Below are positions 45,541 to 57,746 of a stretch of 64,000 nt of DNA, in pieces (within the stretch, counting starts at the first letter, position 1; each line of letters begins with the position of its first letter). This DNA comes from Hysterium pulicare CBS 123377 (lineage: Eukaryota > Ascomycota > Dothideomycetes > Hysteriales > Hysteriaceae). Below the pieces are notes generated by a model. The model was given only the letters and a program-made list of their open reading frames with translations. It made no database searches and was not told the DNA's origin. The stretch lies in the NCBI GenBank assembly GCA_000467715.1, contig AJFK01000016.1, positions 62,001-126,000 on the forward strand, in the 5' to 3' direction. Made by a program: the position numbers and the translations under genes.

Positions 45541-47256
45541 TCAAGCCTTAAATTTCCCTTTCCCCTTCGCAATCCCGTTAGCTGGGCCTCTCCTCCTCTC
45601 CCACACCTGCACGTAACTCTCTTTCGTGAACAGAGTTTCGGATCTCTCCTTATCCACGTACAAATCTTGCACTTCCCACCAATCGTCTCGACTTCGGTCC
45701 CGAAGCTGCACTCTCCATACCTTAATATCCTGTTCTCCTTCCACACTATCATCCTTCTTCTTCACCGCCTCGTGTGTGATGTTGGAGCAAAGGTCATAAA
45801 AGACGGGTTCGCCAGGTGGGTAGAGCGAGGGGTTGGGTTCCACGAAAGGGGACATATCAAGGGAGTTGACTGGGAAAGTGACGATGGTGGGGTTGCGCTC
45901 CGCGACAAACTTATTGCGGCTGAAACGCTTGATATGGAAGATTAAGTAAGGGGGTAGAGGGTGTAGTAAGCGATACCGCACACGATTCTTCAGTTTCTCC
46001 TGTGGGTGGATGCCGTCGTATTTTGCTAGGAGAGCAGTGAGTGCCACCTGTGGTATGATGTTTTTGTCCAGTTCATCTTGAAAAAGAGGCGCTGGTGGTA
46101 AGTCGAGGGTGAGAATCAGGAATTTGGATAGGTCGGTTTTGACTGCCGCGTCTTCGAAGCGCAGTCGATCTCCAGCGTCTGCGCGTGCGGTGATCTCCTG
46201 TGATTCAATTTTCAACGTGCCTTGGAACACTCGCTGTACTATACTGCTATTTGGTTTCGTCTTCGAGCCACCGACAGCAAGGTGTAGGTTATTGAGGAAC
46301 CAGGACAGGAAGTCAACCGGGTCTGATTGATATGTCAAGGTGAATCGTTTCGAGGAGCGGAGGGCTATTTCTTGAAGGAGTTCGTGTGGGGAGACATGAG
46401 CTTTGAAGGCGCGTGGGTTCCAGATCTTGCGGACTAAGGTACTGAATCTTTGAGCCAGTTGAGGTCGGCTAGTAAGATCTTCTAGCATGAAATAATTCCG
46501 CAGAGGAACCACATGCGCAAGAGCATGGATGACTGCATTGAAGTAATCATTTGCCTTGATATTGTTCATGCCCACAAAACCTGGAATGTATTCCCTATTC
46601 ACGAGATCCCAACACAGTTTTGGATCTTTATCGAGTCGTCCAACTTCCTCTCGGGTCATTCGGGGGTCTACGACGAACTTGATATCATCCAATGAACTTG
46701 ACTTGACTTCGTATCCATCCGGGAGCACGTAGACCTTCTTTGTCTCCATATTGACATAGACGTGATGGCCTTCGTCCAAAGCGTGGAAGTAGGCTTGCGA
46801 CTTGGGTCCTCGACCTTGGAAGTATTTTCCGCATACTAGGCAGGCGTATACATTGATATTAGATAGTGTGACCGAGCATAGCTTCTCGAAATCAAAATCT
46901 AAGACCTTGCGATCGATGGTGTCGAGGTAAAGATCCGTGTAGCCTTCCTCTGGTGCATCCTTTCGTTTTGAAATCGTGAGCGCCGACTCGTCCTCGTCCT
47001 CAACTAATTCCGCGTCTGGTGTTGCCCCGGCTTCTTCTAGCTCTTCATGTTCTTCTTGGTCTGCTCCAAGTATATCTATCTTCTCTTGATCCTGACGGCG
47101 TGGTAACATTAAGTGGCCATTGCTGGACGCACCATTAAGCTGCTCAGGACTTTCGGTATCATCCTCAACTCGCGCTCGTTTTGATGCGGGAGAATCTGCA
47201 GCTACAACGTCTTCTAAGGGTACTTGTGCGGGTCTCTTGGCCATTGCAATTGTCAT
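45541..47256 (-). CDS. SAD1: Sad1/USP39-type splicing factor (inactive ubiquitin protease)
   Basis: A tri-snRNP assembly factor of the spliceosome. A single exon of 571 codons. The start at 47256 gives MTIAMAKRPAQ; the ATG at 47244 would start at MAKRP. The N-terminus is acidic and disordered. A ZnF-UBP domain follows at about residues 120-190 (CSVTLSNINVYACLVCGKYFQGRGP, HALDEGHHVYVNM). A USP fold covers about 225-560, where the active USP motif (N-x-x-N-T-C-F/Y-x-N) reads MNNIKANDYFN, so the catalytic cysteine is Asp. This loss is the family norm and fits a structural role. FLSWFLNNLH, YLIFHIKRFSRNKF and the final VQVWERRR match the family. The start lies 209 bp from the divergent CCT2 gene. 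Confidence 0.95.
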   Translation of the reverse strand: MTIAMAKRPAQVPLEDVVAADSPASKRARVEDDTESPEQLNGASSNGHLMLPRRQDQEKIDILGADQEEHEELEEAGATPDAELVEDEDESALTISKRKDAPEEGYTDLYLDTIDRKVLDFDFEKLCSVTLSNINVYACLVCGKYFQGRGPKSQAYFHALDEGHHVYVNMETKKVYVLPDGYEVKSSSLDDIKFVVDPRMTREEVGRLDKDPKLCWDLVNREYIPGFVGMNNIKANDYFNAVIHALAHVVPLRNYFMLEDLTSRPQLAQRFSTLVRKIWNPRAFKAHVSPHELLQEIALRSSKRFTLTYQSDPVDFLSWFLNNLHLAVGGSKTKPNSSIVQRVFQGTLKIESQEITARADAGDRLRFEDAAVKTDLSKFLILTLDLPPAPLFQDELDKNIIPQVALTALLAKYDGIHPQEKLKNRVRYRLLHPLPPYLIFHIKRFSRNKFVAERNPTIVTFPVNSLDMSPFVEPNPSLYPPGEPVFYDLCSNITHEAVKKKDDSVEGEQDIKVWRVQLRDRSRDDWWEVQDLYVDKERSETLFTKESYVQVWERRRGPANGIAKGKGKFKA

Positions 47257-47465
47257 GCGGGAGTGTGTCGTGAAGCTGTGAAGCTCTGCCTAATGCTAGT
47301 CCTCGAAAAGCTCCGGCCTTGGCGCGCCGAAAAATCTGATGCAAACAACTCAAACAGCTGCCTTCACGAAATTCGAAAAAGTCGCGTCTCCAGGCACGAC
47401 CAGCGACAACTGCTTGTACAAGTCCTTTGCAATTCATCCTCGCCTGTGAACTCTTTTGTTCCGAG
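47257..47465. promoter_or_regulatory. Short divergent promoter SAD1 / CCT2
   Basis: Only 209 bp separate the start codons of the splicing factor SAD1 and the chaperonin CCT2. Both leaders and promoters must fit here, so a shared bidirectional promoter is likely. Confidence 0.6.
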
Positions 47466-49206
47466 ATGGTCAGTCTTGTTCTTGACTGTCTGTAACATTG
47501 CTGACTTGACTCCAGTCGTACAACAACCCAACACAGATATTTGCGGAAGATGTCACGGAAGAGAAGGGAGAAAATGCGCGTCTCTCGGCTTTTGTTGGTG
47601 CTATTGCGGTAGGAGACTTGGTGAAGAGCACGCTAGGACCGAAAGGCATGGATAAGATACTACAATCCGCGTATGTTGATCACGAAGTTATTAAGGGCTT
47701 GGTCTGACGAAAATGATGTAGCTCGACCGGCGAGATTATGGTTACAAACGACGGTGCTACTATCCTGAAGTCGATCGCCCTAGATAACGCTGCTGCGAAG
47801 GTACTGGTAAACATATCAAAAGTACAAGATGACGAGGTGGGCGACGGTACAACGTCCGTAACGGTTCTAGCAGCAGAGCTCCTCCGAGAAGCAGAGAAAC
47901 TTGTCGACCAGAAGATACATCCTCAGACGATCATTGAAGGCTATAGGATAGCAAGTCACGCTGCTTTACAAGCCCTAGAGAAGACGGCAAAAGATCACAG
48001 CAAAGACAAAACTGCCTTCCGCAAAGATCTTGAACAAATTGCACGAACAACACTGAGCTCCAAAGTCTTGAGTCAAGACCGAACACATTTCGCTACGCTT
48101 GCAACAGATGCTGTGTTAAGGATGCAAGGGTCAACAGATCTTACGCACATTCAGATCATTAAGAAAGCGGGTGGGAAGCTCAAGGATTCCTACCTAGACG
48201 AGGGTTTCATTCTAGATAAGAAGTTCGGTGTCAATCAGCCCAAGCGGATCGAGAATGCGAAGATTCTGGTTGCAAATACGGCCATGGACACTGACAAGAT
48301 CAAAATCTTCGGTGCTAGGGTAAAGGTTGACTCTACCGGCAAGCTGGCCGAGTTGGAGAAGGCGGAGCGAGAAAAGATGAAAGCAAAGGTGGAGCGCATC
48401 AAGTCGCACGGCATCAATTGCTTTGTCAACCGACAACTTATCTACAACTGGCCAGAACAGCTGTTCGCAGATGTCGGCATTTGCTCGATTGAACACGCAG
48501 ACTTCGACGGCGTGGAGCGATTAGCATTGGTCACCGGAGGAGAGATTACGTCAACGTTCGACCATCCGGAGAATGTCAAGCTTGGACACTGTGACCTTAT
48601 CGAAGAAGTCATCATTGGAGAAGACACGTTGATCAGGTTCTCAGGAGTTGCGGCGGGCAAGGCTTGTACGATTGTCCTGCGGGGAGCAACAGAGCAGCTC
48701 CTTGATGAGGCTGAGCGATCACTACATGACGCTCTCGCCGTGCTATCTCAAACGGTGAAGGAGCCAAAGACAACGCTCGGAGGTGGCTGCGCTGAGATGA
48801 ACATGGCGAAGGCAGTTACTGAAGCCGCGCAAAACGTAGCTGGGAAGAAGGCTATCGCAGTCGAGTCTTTCGCAAAGGCTCTGCAGCAATTGCCTACCAT
48901 ACTAGCAGACAATGCAGGCTTTGATTCCAGCGATCTGGTGACGAGGCTCCGCAAGGCTGTCTACTCGGGATTGACGAGTTCAGGGTTAGATCTGTTGACG
49001 CCAGGAGGAGGCATTGCGGATATGAGAGAACTTGGAGTGATCGAGAGCTACAAGTTGAAGCGCGCGGTTGTCTCGTCGGCTTCGGAGGCGGCAGAAGTAA
49101 GTGTATCCCGGTTCGGGAAGTACGAGACATGACTAATTCTGAACAGCTGCTGCTTCGGGTAGACAATATTATCCGTAGCGCACCGCGCAAGAGGGAGCGG
49201 ATGTGA
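47466..49206 (+). CDS. CCT2: Cytosolic chaperonin CCT/TRiC subunit beta
   Basis: One of eight subunits of the ATP-driven chaperonin that folds actin and tubulin. Four exons: 47466-47468 (the ATG alone), 47516-47670, 47722-49096 and 49147-49206, 530 residues, the normal length. Intron 1 (GTCAGT...CCAG) follows the start codon directly; spliced, it gives [32 protein letters not shown]-binding motifs [19 protein letters not shown] and [19 protein letters not shown] are present, as are [11 protein letters not shown] and the terminal [16 protein letters not shown], typical of CCT beta. Introns are 47, 51 and 50 bp. Confidence 0.97.
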
Positions 49207-50140
49207 TGACAGAGATCTGGTAGCCAGGCCGCACCTTGCGTAATGACGCCTTAGTGGTACGGGCGTGGAACGATGGAAGCATTAGATAGATGTATTCTAT
49301 GGCCTTGATGTCCAATAATAATAAACCGAATAGAGTCGTGTCCATTCCTCCAGTGATAAATATGGCAGCTCCAGGTGTCGAAGAAAGGATGCAGAGGATT
49401 ACTAACTTGACAGAACTAGTGTTGCTCTGATGCTGGTTGCCGCAGAGGAGCGGTTTGAAGAGTCGACCTCCTGCATCTGCCCTTGGTTCGCCCTCAGCTG
49501 GGCCCCTCTTGTTTCATATTGCAGAAAATTACCCGTGTGGGAAGATGGTGATCCGGGATTAGGGTCGAATATACGCTGGTGCTCTGTGTGGAGAAGACTG
49601 CGCAGAGTGGCGGCACGATAGATTGACTTTCGTCACATGTAGCGCTGGGGACATCCGGCTTTTCTTTGTCGTGTGCCTGCTCGTGCCATTGCTGGCCAGC
49701 CCGTGTGGCCGCCAACACAACAGCACTCCGAGGATTCTCAGTCCCGTTGAGATCGTTGCTCCCACTGCGGGTTGGAGATGCTGAGGGACGCCACCGACGA
49801 TTGATCAGCCTTACACGGTCGCTAAGTTGGTTTCAGGGCAGGCGCTGAAGAGGCGCGGCCCGGCTCCAGTGGCTCCCACAACAGGCGGCTCGAAGGAGGT
49901 GGTTGGTTGATAGCCTGATACTAAACAACCCTACCGCTGCTTGCCCTGCTTCCTCGCGCTACACTCAAGGGGCCCTTTCAGCTTCTGCTCCCCACAATAA
50001 TTCGTGTCCCAGTCTTACATCGCTCGCTCACCCTCCCATCTACCATCTGTTTCTCCCTCCCTCTGCTGATGCCTCATCTCTTCCGTCATTGCAGCCTACC
50101 CGGGGCTTCAACAACAGCATTGTAGGCCTTACACACCATC
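49207..50140. other. Intergenic region upstream of IRE1
   Basis: A 0.93-kb spacer holding the CCT2 3' UTR and the IRE1 promoter and leader. A C/T-rich tract lies near 50020-50090. I see no gene. Confidence 0.45.
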
Positions 50141-53100
50141 ATGCCCCGTCGCCGGCCGCCTGGTGCAGGCCCGGGACTCAGCACCACGCTTCTCACCATC
50201 TTACTCGTCCTACCATGGATTTCGACGGCAGCTCAGCAGCAGCAACCGCCGCAGAATAGTGTTCGAAAGTCTCCTCGGGAGGAGCCTATTGTCGATACCA
50301 TTATATCTCAAAGACCCGCTCAACCCAATCCCAATCGACACGGAAATCCCCAAAAACGAAGTCGACTTCCCCCCATAATAGACCAAAATGAGCGCGCCGT
50401 AGCAACCTTCTCTTCGGCTCCAGCAGAGTTTAATACTGCTGTCCGAGCACCACCTGCCGGAAAGCCCGTCTCCCCTTCAGGCGGCATTTCTTCGCGACCT
50501 CGTGCGCGGTCTTTGCAGGATTGGGAAGTGGAGGACTTTGTCCTATTGGCGACCGTTGATGGACACATACACGCTAGAGATAGGAATTCAGGCGCCGAGA
50601 TATGGGATCTCGACGCCGGTAGACCTATGGTGGAAACGATCTACCACAACATGAATGATTCCGAGAATGACAATAGCCCACAGAACAAGCCATTTATGTG
50701 GATTGTGGAACCCACAGAGGACGGAACTCTCTACGTCCTGACACCGGGACCACGGCCTGTCCTCCAGAGCCTGGGGCTCACAATTAAGCAATTGGCTGAT
50801 GAACTTTCTCCACACGCCAGTCCCGATCCCCCAATCGTCTATACAGCAGAGAAGAAGAACGTCATGTACACTTTGGATGCTCGTACGGGAAATGTATTAA
50901 AACGATTCAGTTCCGGCGGTTCCGCTGTGGTGAATGCTGAGAGCTGTGAGCCCCAAGCTACTGGGTTTGTGGATTCAGCAAGACATCGCGAGTGCAAGGG
51001 TATTTTCAATCTAGGACAAACTGAATATATTGTCAATGTTCAACACTCCGAGACCGGTGCAGACATCTGCACAATCAAGTATTTCGAATGGACCCCGAAT
51101 AATCGGGATCGAGACCTTCAGGGTCAGCATATCTCCACCATGGACAACAAGTATATCTACAGCAAGTTTGATGGACACATCTTCGCTCTCGATCACACCG
51201 AGGACAAATTCAAGCTCCCAGTTTACCACCAGAAATTCTCCTCTCCCGTTGTACGAGTCTTCGATGTCGCAAGGCCCTACGACGATAACTCTCCAGATCC
51301 CGCTCTGGTCATTCTTCCTCAACCACCTGGTCCTGAAGCTCGAGGAGCCGGCTCTCAAGATGTTTGGGTCAATTGCACAGAGGGTGGTAGCTGGTATGCT
51401 ATGTCAGAGGTTAGTTACCCAGCTGTTACCGATGGTGCTACCGAAGCGCCTTGTTATACGTCGGACTGGAGCGGTCAGGTCGTTGGCTGGGAAGGCAAGC
51501 ATCTTCTTCCAGACAAAATGGGACTGGTGGGTAAACACTCTCTCAATCACGAAAGTGAGTGGCGAACAGATCTCCCCACAATCTCAGCACCCGAAGAGCA
51601 ACTTCCGCATATGCAAGATAGTGCGCCTGAAAAGCAGCCACAAATAATCGAAACTACCATTGAGTCGAAGTCAAAGATTGCATTCTGGCCTTTCTTCGTC
51701 ACTGTGCTTATCATGCTCCTGGGCGTGGGCTCATATGGCTGGGTTAAACCAGAAAGTTTTGACACTGTCAAGAAGACGCTTGGCAGAATTGAACCACCAC
51801 TTTTGGCTGTTCCTCAGCGCCGGACGGAAAGTCCACTTACGGCAGAACCTCCTGTCGAGGGAGCTCCTGCTGTACTTCCACCTGTCGCAGAGCCTAAGGA
51901 GCCCGAAGAGCGGAGAGTCAGATTTGATATTCCTGATATGGAGCCAGAACCTGAAGGTGTCGCCGAAGTGAATGAAGCTGAGATGAATGGATCAGTACCT
52001 GCAACTAATCCAGCAATCAACGGAGTAGAAGATGGGGAGGGTCCAGTCCAGCCCGCATCTGAGGCATCCGGCAAGCCGAAGAAGAAGGCACATCGAGGAC
52101 AGCGTGGTGGCAAAAAGAAGTCAAAGAAGTCTCGGGATGATGAGGAAATGAACCGGATTGTCGATGCAGCGAAACATCTTGATGAAACCCCTCCTCTACA
52201 ACCGGACGAGGTCACAATCAATGGGGACAATGTTCAAGATATTTCAAACGTTAAGAGGTACGTAAAATAATATGTATAGTTCGCCGGAGGAAGCTAACAT
52301 TGAAACAGGATCGGTAAACTCACCATCGACTTCGATCAAGTCCTCGGCAATGGAAGTGGAGGCACGTTCGTTTTCGAAGGGAAGTGGAATGTGAGTCATG
52401 CGCTACACTGCACATGGTGGAAATTGAATCTAATTATCAATTCAGGAGCGCGATGTCGCCGTTAAACGAATGCTTCCACAGTACTTTGGTCTCGCAGAAC
52501 AAGAAGTCAAACTCCTTCAGGAAAGCGACCTTCATCCCAACGTCATCCGGTACTTCGACGATGAGAAAGATGAGCATTTCCTCTACATCGCGGTTGAGCT
52601 CTGTCAAGCCAGTCTCTTCGACCTCTATCGAGACGGCCGACCAGGAGAAGAGCTGACTGACAATCAACTTCGACTAATCAACGAGATCAACAGTGATGTT
52701 CCTCGAACTCTCTATCAACTCGCTCTTGGCGTAAATCATCTCCACAGCTTGCGTATCATTCACCGTGATATCAAACCCCAGAATATCCTCATCGCCTACC
52801 CACAGAAGAATCAGAGGCACGGTCCTCGTCTTGTGATTTCAGATTTCGGCCTCTGCAAAACACTTCCAGACAATGTCAGCACCCTGATCGGTACAACTGG
52901 CAATGCCGGTACCGTAGGCTGGAAAGCCCCAGAGCTCATCCTCCAACCAAAAGAAATCGAGGCGCGCCAAAGTTCCACAGGCCATTCTCGCGATTCTTCA
53001 AGCTCTACAGATCCGGTCTCGCAGGGTGTAAAGCGTGCTGTAGACATCTTCTCTCTTGGATGCGTCTTCTTCTACGTCCTTACGAATGGTTCTCATCCTT

Positions 53101-53708
53101 TCGATGACGATGAAGGCTGGATGCAAATTCGCGAACTCAATATCAAGAAGAACAAAGCAAATTTCTCCCGACTGAACCTTGGGGATGACTCTGAGGAACC
53201 CATACAACTCATATCCTGGATGCTGGAGAACAAACCGGAAGACAGGCCCACGGCACTACAAGTCATGAATCACCCTTTCTTCTGGCCAGCAGAAAAACGT
53301 CTCAATTTCCTCTGCGACTGCTCCGACCACTGGGAACGCGAGCCTCGAGACCCGCCCTCCGCACACCTCGAAATTCTCGAAGACTTCTCCTGGGTAGTTC
53401 TCGACAAGAAGCGAAACTTTCTCTCCAAGCTCGATCATGGGTTCATCAATTCTCTAGGTAAACAGAGGAAGTATACTGGAGATAGGATGTTAGATCTATT
53501 GCGCGCTTTGAGGAATAAGAAGAATCATTACGAGGATATGGACGAGAGCGTGAAGTTGAAAGTAGGACCGTTGCCTCATGGATACTGGAGATACTGGACG
53601 ACGAAGTTTCCGAGACTGTTGATGGCGTGTTATGATGCGGTGGCTAGATGTGGGTTGGAAAGGGAACCGAGATTCAAGCCGTATTTTGAGGGACAGGGTG
53701 GGACCTAG
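50141..53708 (+). CDS. IRE1: Unfolded-protein sensor kinase/RNase IRE1
   Basis: A type I endoplasmic reticulum membrane protein that senses unfolded proteins and splices the HAC1-type mRNA. Three exons: 50141-52257, 52309-52390 and 52446-53708, 1,153 residues. The signal peptide includes LSTTLLTILLVLPWISTAA. The lumenal sensor has propeller-like strands (VLLATVDGHIHARDRNSGAEIWDL). A transmembrane helix lies at about 512-533 (IAFWPFFVTVLIMLLGVGSYGWV). The cytosolic linker holds a strongly basic stretch (KPKKKAHRGQRGGKKKSKK) that may be a nuclear or RNA-contact signal. The kinase starts at about 706 (GNGSGGTFVF, AVKRM, HRDIKPQNIL near 837, SDFGLCK near 865). The KEN RNase domain follows with GDRMLDLLRALRNKKNHYEDM near 1090. 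No catalytic residue appears lost. Confidence 0.97.
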
Positions 53709-54131
53709 GTGCTTTGTGATGTTTGTTGAAAGTTGGATAAGTATATCGCTGGATATTCTTTCATGTTTGACGACGCATTTTTAGCATGGTGGTTAGGTTA
53801 GGGTTTGGATATAACATTCAATTTGGCTTATTATCTAATGCATGAGAATGTCATCAATTCAAGCATTCTTAGTATGTCCCGACGGTTCGCGCAAGTCCTT
53901 TCACAGTTTGAAGTGTGTTCTTCTACATTCAGCTCAGTACTCTACGGGCGTTTATTTGCACATACTTGCATTCCTTCATTGTTGAGTAACTCATATGCTT
54001 CCTGATAAACACCTTCCAGCTCGCTCACATTTTCAGACTTCTTTGAATGTCCTAGTATACAGAACTACTAACGTATCTCGTAGAATGACCAAATGTTATA
54101 CACTTCCCTCGGCCAAACGAGCCGCTCTTTC
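53709..54131. other. Intergenic, convergent 3' ends
   Basis: A 0.42-kb AT-rich gap between IRE1 and the small membrane protein gene. I see nothing else in it. Confidence 0.45.
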
Positions 54132-54909
54132 TCATGACAATAATCCGGATATTGAGCACACCATCTCCGCACATCTTTCCTCCTCAATGCCACACCAAAA
54201 ACCGCCGAGCTCTTTAACAATGAGAGACCGATCACTCATGGACTCGACATTATTAAACCCCTTCAATCCTGGTCCATGTCGTTCACGCGCCTCAGTCAAA
54301 TTGACCAAAAAAGCTATCAAATGACCCTCTGGCCAACCGAAACCCAGGTGTCCCCGAACCCTAGGCTCCATACAGTCTTCGATAGGTTTGCCCGGCAAGT
54401 CCTTTTCTGGAGGTAGATCCCAAAATTCGGCTCCGATCATGCGCATCTTTTCGCAGAAGACATCTTCCTCGATGAGCGGCGGAGGGTTGTGCTCGGGCGG
54501 CGGCCAGTCCTCGTTCACGGCGACGGGAGCATGCTTGATGATGGGCGGCCGGGGTCGCTCGGTGTCGTTCGTGCGACTGATTCTCAAGTAGTCTAGCTCG
54601 AGCGGGACGGCGTGCTTGATCCAGATGCCGCCTGTTGTTGGCCAGCAGGCAACTCGCGCTCCGTGAGCCGAGAGGGTTGATCGTGCGGTGGGTAGCGGAG
54701 AAAGTGTGGAGTTTGTGATGAGCGTAGCATTGCATCGATCTGCCTGGTCGCGAGCAGTCCTGAAGTTCTCTCAGATCTGAGAATTGGGTTGAAGATGATG
54801 TTCGCCAAAAGAAAGCAGCTAATGCCACAATTATGATTGAGATCAATTTAATAGATAGCGACCAAGATGGCGAGCGAGGTCGCGGTCGAGGTCGAGGTCG
54901 AGGTGTCAT
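54132..54909 (-). CDS. Small membrane-anchored fungal protein, reading frame broken once
   Basis: The start at 54909 gives MTPRPRPRPRPRSPSW, encoded by a GGTCGA-type microsatellite, then a membrane helix (LSIKLISIIIVALAAFFW) and a short SSSTQFSDLR stretch. From about 54775 the frame that continues sensibly is the next one: FRTARDQADRCNATLITNSTLSPLP with glycosylation sites, ARVACWPTTGGIWIKHAVPLELDYLRI, EEDVFCEKMRMIGAEFWDLPPEKD and GHLGFGWPEGHLIAFLV. This resembles small fungal proteins with paired (A/G)xxWPxxGG motifs that I recall only as uncharacterised. The span is one base more than a multiple of three and no GT...AG pair explains the shift. It is thus a sequence error or a fresh pseudogene. 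Confidence 0.55.
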
Positions 54910-55528
54910 GAGGAGAAAACTAGTTGCTTGATTTCTGAAATCATTTAAGCACAGCTCTTCATATTTCTCCTGTATGATACCATGTGCCAACTGGCTTGAA
55001 CAAATGACTACAAGCGCAGAAAGCATTGCCGTTCATGATGGCAAGTTAGCGCCCATAAGATTAGGTAGCGAACCCAAGTGGGTGAGCTACCGCCACTGCC
55101 TCGAAAGATGGATCTTTGCGGCGAAGGTCCTGCGCTTGACTGCTTGTTGGGGGGAGCTATATACTCGCTGTCTTCAGAGAGTCTCAGCCTTCAGAGCGTG
55201 GTTTTGCCAAAAGTGCGGAGCAGGATATGTGAAAGGGTCAAACCTGCAGACCGAGACTATTTATGTCCCTTCGCACCAATACTAAGTTCGAAAACAGCAG
55301 TTCGGCCAATTCCAGATCCTTTACGATTTCACGATCTTCTCGTAAATGGATTCAAAGTTTGTAAAGTCCAAGATAATTTTCCATGAGCAGTCTTTACAAT
55401 TCAACCCGTCGTTGGGAATATCGAAGCTCGGAATTTCATATCATTATCATTACTCCAAGTCCAAGACTCGAACAACATGAATATTTCAATGTACACCCCC
55501 CCCACCTCCTCTATCTTGATCATCAAAC
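54910..55528. other. Intergenic region
   Basis: A 0.6-kb gap between two minus-strand genes. It holds the promoter of the small membrane protein gene and the 3' UTR of the gamma-glutamyltranspeptidase gene. Frames are short, and I see no other feature. Confidence 0.4.
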
Positions 55529-57746
55529 TCACACAATAAAACCCCCCGAATTATGCTGCCTGGGCTCCGCAGCTGCCTCAAACAACCCCCCCTCCCCATT
55601 CAACCTCCTCAAAGCATGAGCTGTACTTTGCCCAGGGGCAACCCAACTAACATTATGCCCCAAACCCTTTAAGAACGCCACAGTCTCATTATTATAGGCA
55701 TACTCAAACGTCATCACGCTAGGAACCAGTTGCTCATGGAACCTTGGTTGCGCGAGAGATTGGGCGGTGGTCAAATTGCCGTCGAGAATGTGGATGAGGT
55801 TTTGAATCGTGGCGGTGATGATTCGAGAGCCGCCGGCTGAGCCGACGGCGGCGTAGAAGGTGCCGTTGGGGAAGGTTACGATTACGGGACTGATGGAGGA
55901 GAGGGGGCGTTTTCCGGGCCTGACGAAGTTGCTGGGGGAGGGGATGTAACCGAAGGCGTTTGTGGTGTTGGGGATTGAGAAGTCCTGAGGTTCAGTGTTA
56001 GCTGTGTGTTTGGAGAGGGGAATATAGCTAGGAGGTCTGGAGTTGGGTTTAAGGGGCAAGAGAAGGGATATATGCTTACGTTCATCTCGTTATTCATAAT
56101 GACTCCCGTCTCCGGTATCATGATCTGACTTCCAAAGAGCAGGTTAATCGTCGTAGTTAGAGAAATCGACATCCCATCCTTATCCGCCACAACCACATGG
56201 CTCGTCCCCGGCGTCTCGAGACTTTCAATACCAGCCGGATCATAATAAGCCACTCCAAAAGTCTTCGTATCCACAATCTTGGCTCGAATCTCCTCGGCGA
56301 CTTGCTCGGTCAGCATTTCCTCTTGATATTTCTCCAGTCCCTTGACGAAACTTGGATCACCAAGATTGCCGCGCTAGAAAAGAGTAGAAAGAAGTAAATC
56401 AGTATTGTTCTTTTATAAACGTCTCCTTTAACTCTCAGAGAACATCAACCCCGAAAGAGTGACCTACCTCGCCGTATCCGAATCGGATGGCTTCATCAAG
56501 TCTATGCGTGCTGAGGTTCACTAGAGCTGGATCTCCTAGTCCCTGATACCCTTCCACGATTTTCATTACTGACAACGCCACTTCTCCACTGCTGGGTGCG
56601 CTACATGCGTTTAGTTTGTAGCCCCTGTAGTCGATCTGTGCTGGCTCGCGGATAGCAACTGTGTAATTTTTCAGATCTTCGAGCGTCATGGTACCATTCT
56701 GTTCTTGTAAAGTTCGAATCATTGCTTCAGCCATCGGACCCTCATAGAAAGCGTCAGGGCCCCTCATCGCAATAGTCTCAAGAGTATCCGCGTATCTTTT
56801 CCGGGTCATGGTATCGTTGAGTTTGACGCGAGTGCCATTGGGAGCAAAATCGATGGCCCATGTTGGATTGGTGACGAGGAAACCGGTATCATTGCCTACG
56901 GCAGAGTTCATGTAATTTACTAGATCTTGTGTCACAGTGAAACCGTATCTGGCGAGCTTGATCGCGGGCTGCATGACTTTGTGCCAGGGGAGCTTGCCGT
57001 AATTTTTGTGGAGGTGCTCGAGGCCACGCAGTTCTCCTGGAACACCGCTGTGGGGGTGAATTTTGTTAGAACCAGGGCTCTTTTATAGAAATGACGAAAA
57101 TGAAAATTTATAGCATGAGGATTTGCACAATAGAAATGGATGAATTAGAGTGAAAAAGGGCGAGCAGGAATTTGTGTGGTTATACCTTGCAAGGCCTCCG
57201 TATAGACTGGCATCTTCATTATTCTCGTACATGTCTTCAAATGCGGCTGCCGGTGCCGTTTCTCTAAAATCAATAACTTCATAGCTATTGTTAGGGCTTC
57301 TAACGATCATAAAGCCTCCGCCTCCAAGTCCTAAGCAATCTGTTAGCACCTTTCATATTCTTTCAACAACAATCCTAACAATGCTGCAATAAAACACGTA
57401 TTCTGAGAGGAAGGGATGAAGAGAAGGAGAGTACATCAACAAAGCCCTGAAACAACCTCTTTCACTTATCTTGAAGAAATAAAACAAACATACCACTATG
57501 ATACATCCCAATAACCCCAATACAAAAAACAGTCCCCACTAACGCATCCGCCGCGTTCCCTCCCTTCTTCAACAACTCAATTCCAACATTACTGCATACC
57601 GAGCTCTCGCAAGCCACAGCACCATTATGGCCCGGTGGTAACTGTACAGAGGGATGTTTCGAGGTATATGAGGCTGGAGCCGGATGAGATAGAGCGGGCT
57701 GTACGCTCAAGAGAGTGGCGAGCCACTGAATGACACGTGAATGCAT
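55529..57746 (-). CDS. Secreted gamma-glutamyltranspeptidase
   Basis: Hydrolyses or transfers the gamma-glutamyl group of glutathione. Five exons: 57746-57494, 57330-57186, 57047-56468, 56373-56080 and 55984-55529, 575 residues. The signal peptide is MHSRVIQWLATLLSVQPALSHPAPA. The large-subunit part has GGNAADALVG, GLGGGGFMIV, DFRETAPAAA and GVPGELRGLEHLH. The self-cleavage site and nucleophile are the Thr of PGTSHVVVADKDGMSISLTTTIN. The substrate loop SAGGSRIITAT and the family's final GGFIV are intact. Several NxT/NxS sites occur in the ordered domains, as expected for an extracellular or vacuolar enzyme (yeast ECM38 is the related vacuolar form). Introns of 94-163 bp are longer than elsewhere in the window. 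Confidence 0.95.

Noticed and set aside
46540-46580. Loss of the catalytic cysteine in the SAD1 ubiquitin-protease domain as a novelty
   Set aside because: Lack of catalytic residues is the known norm for the Sad1/USP39 family.
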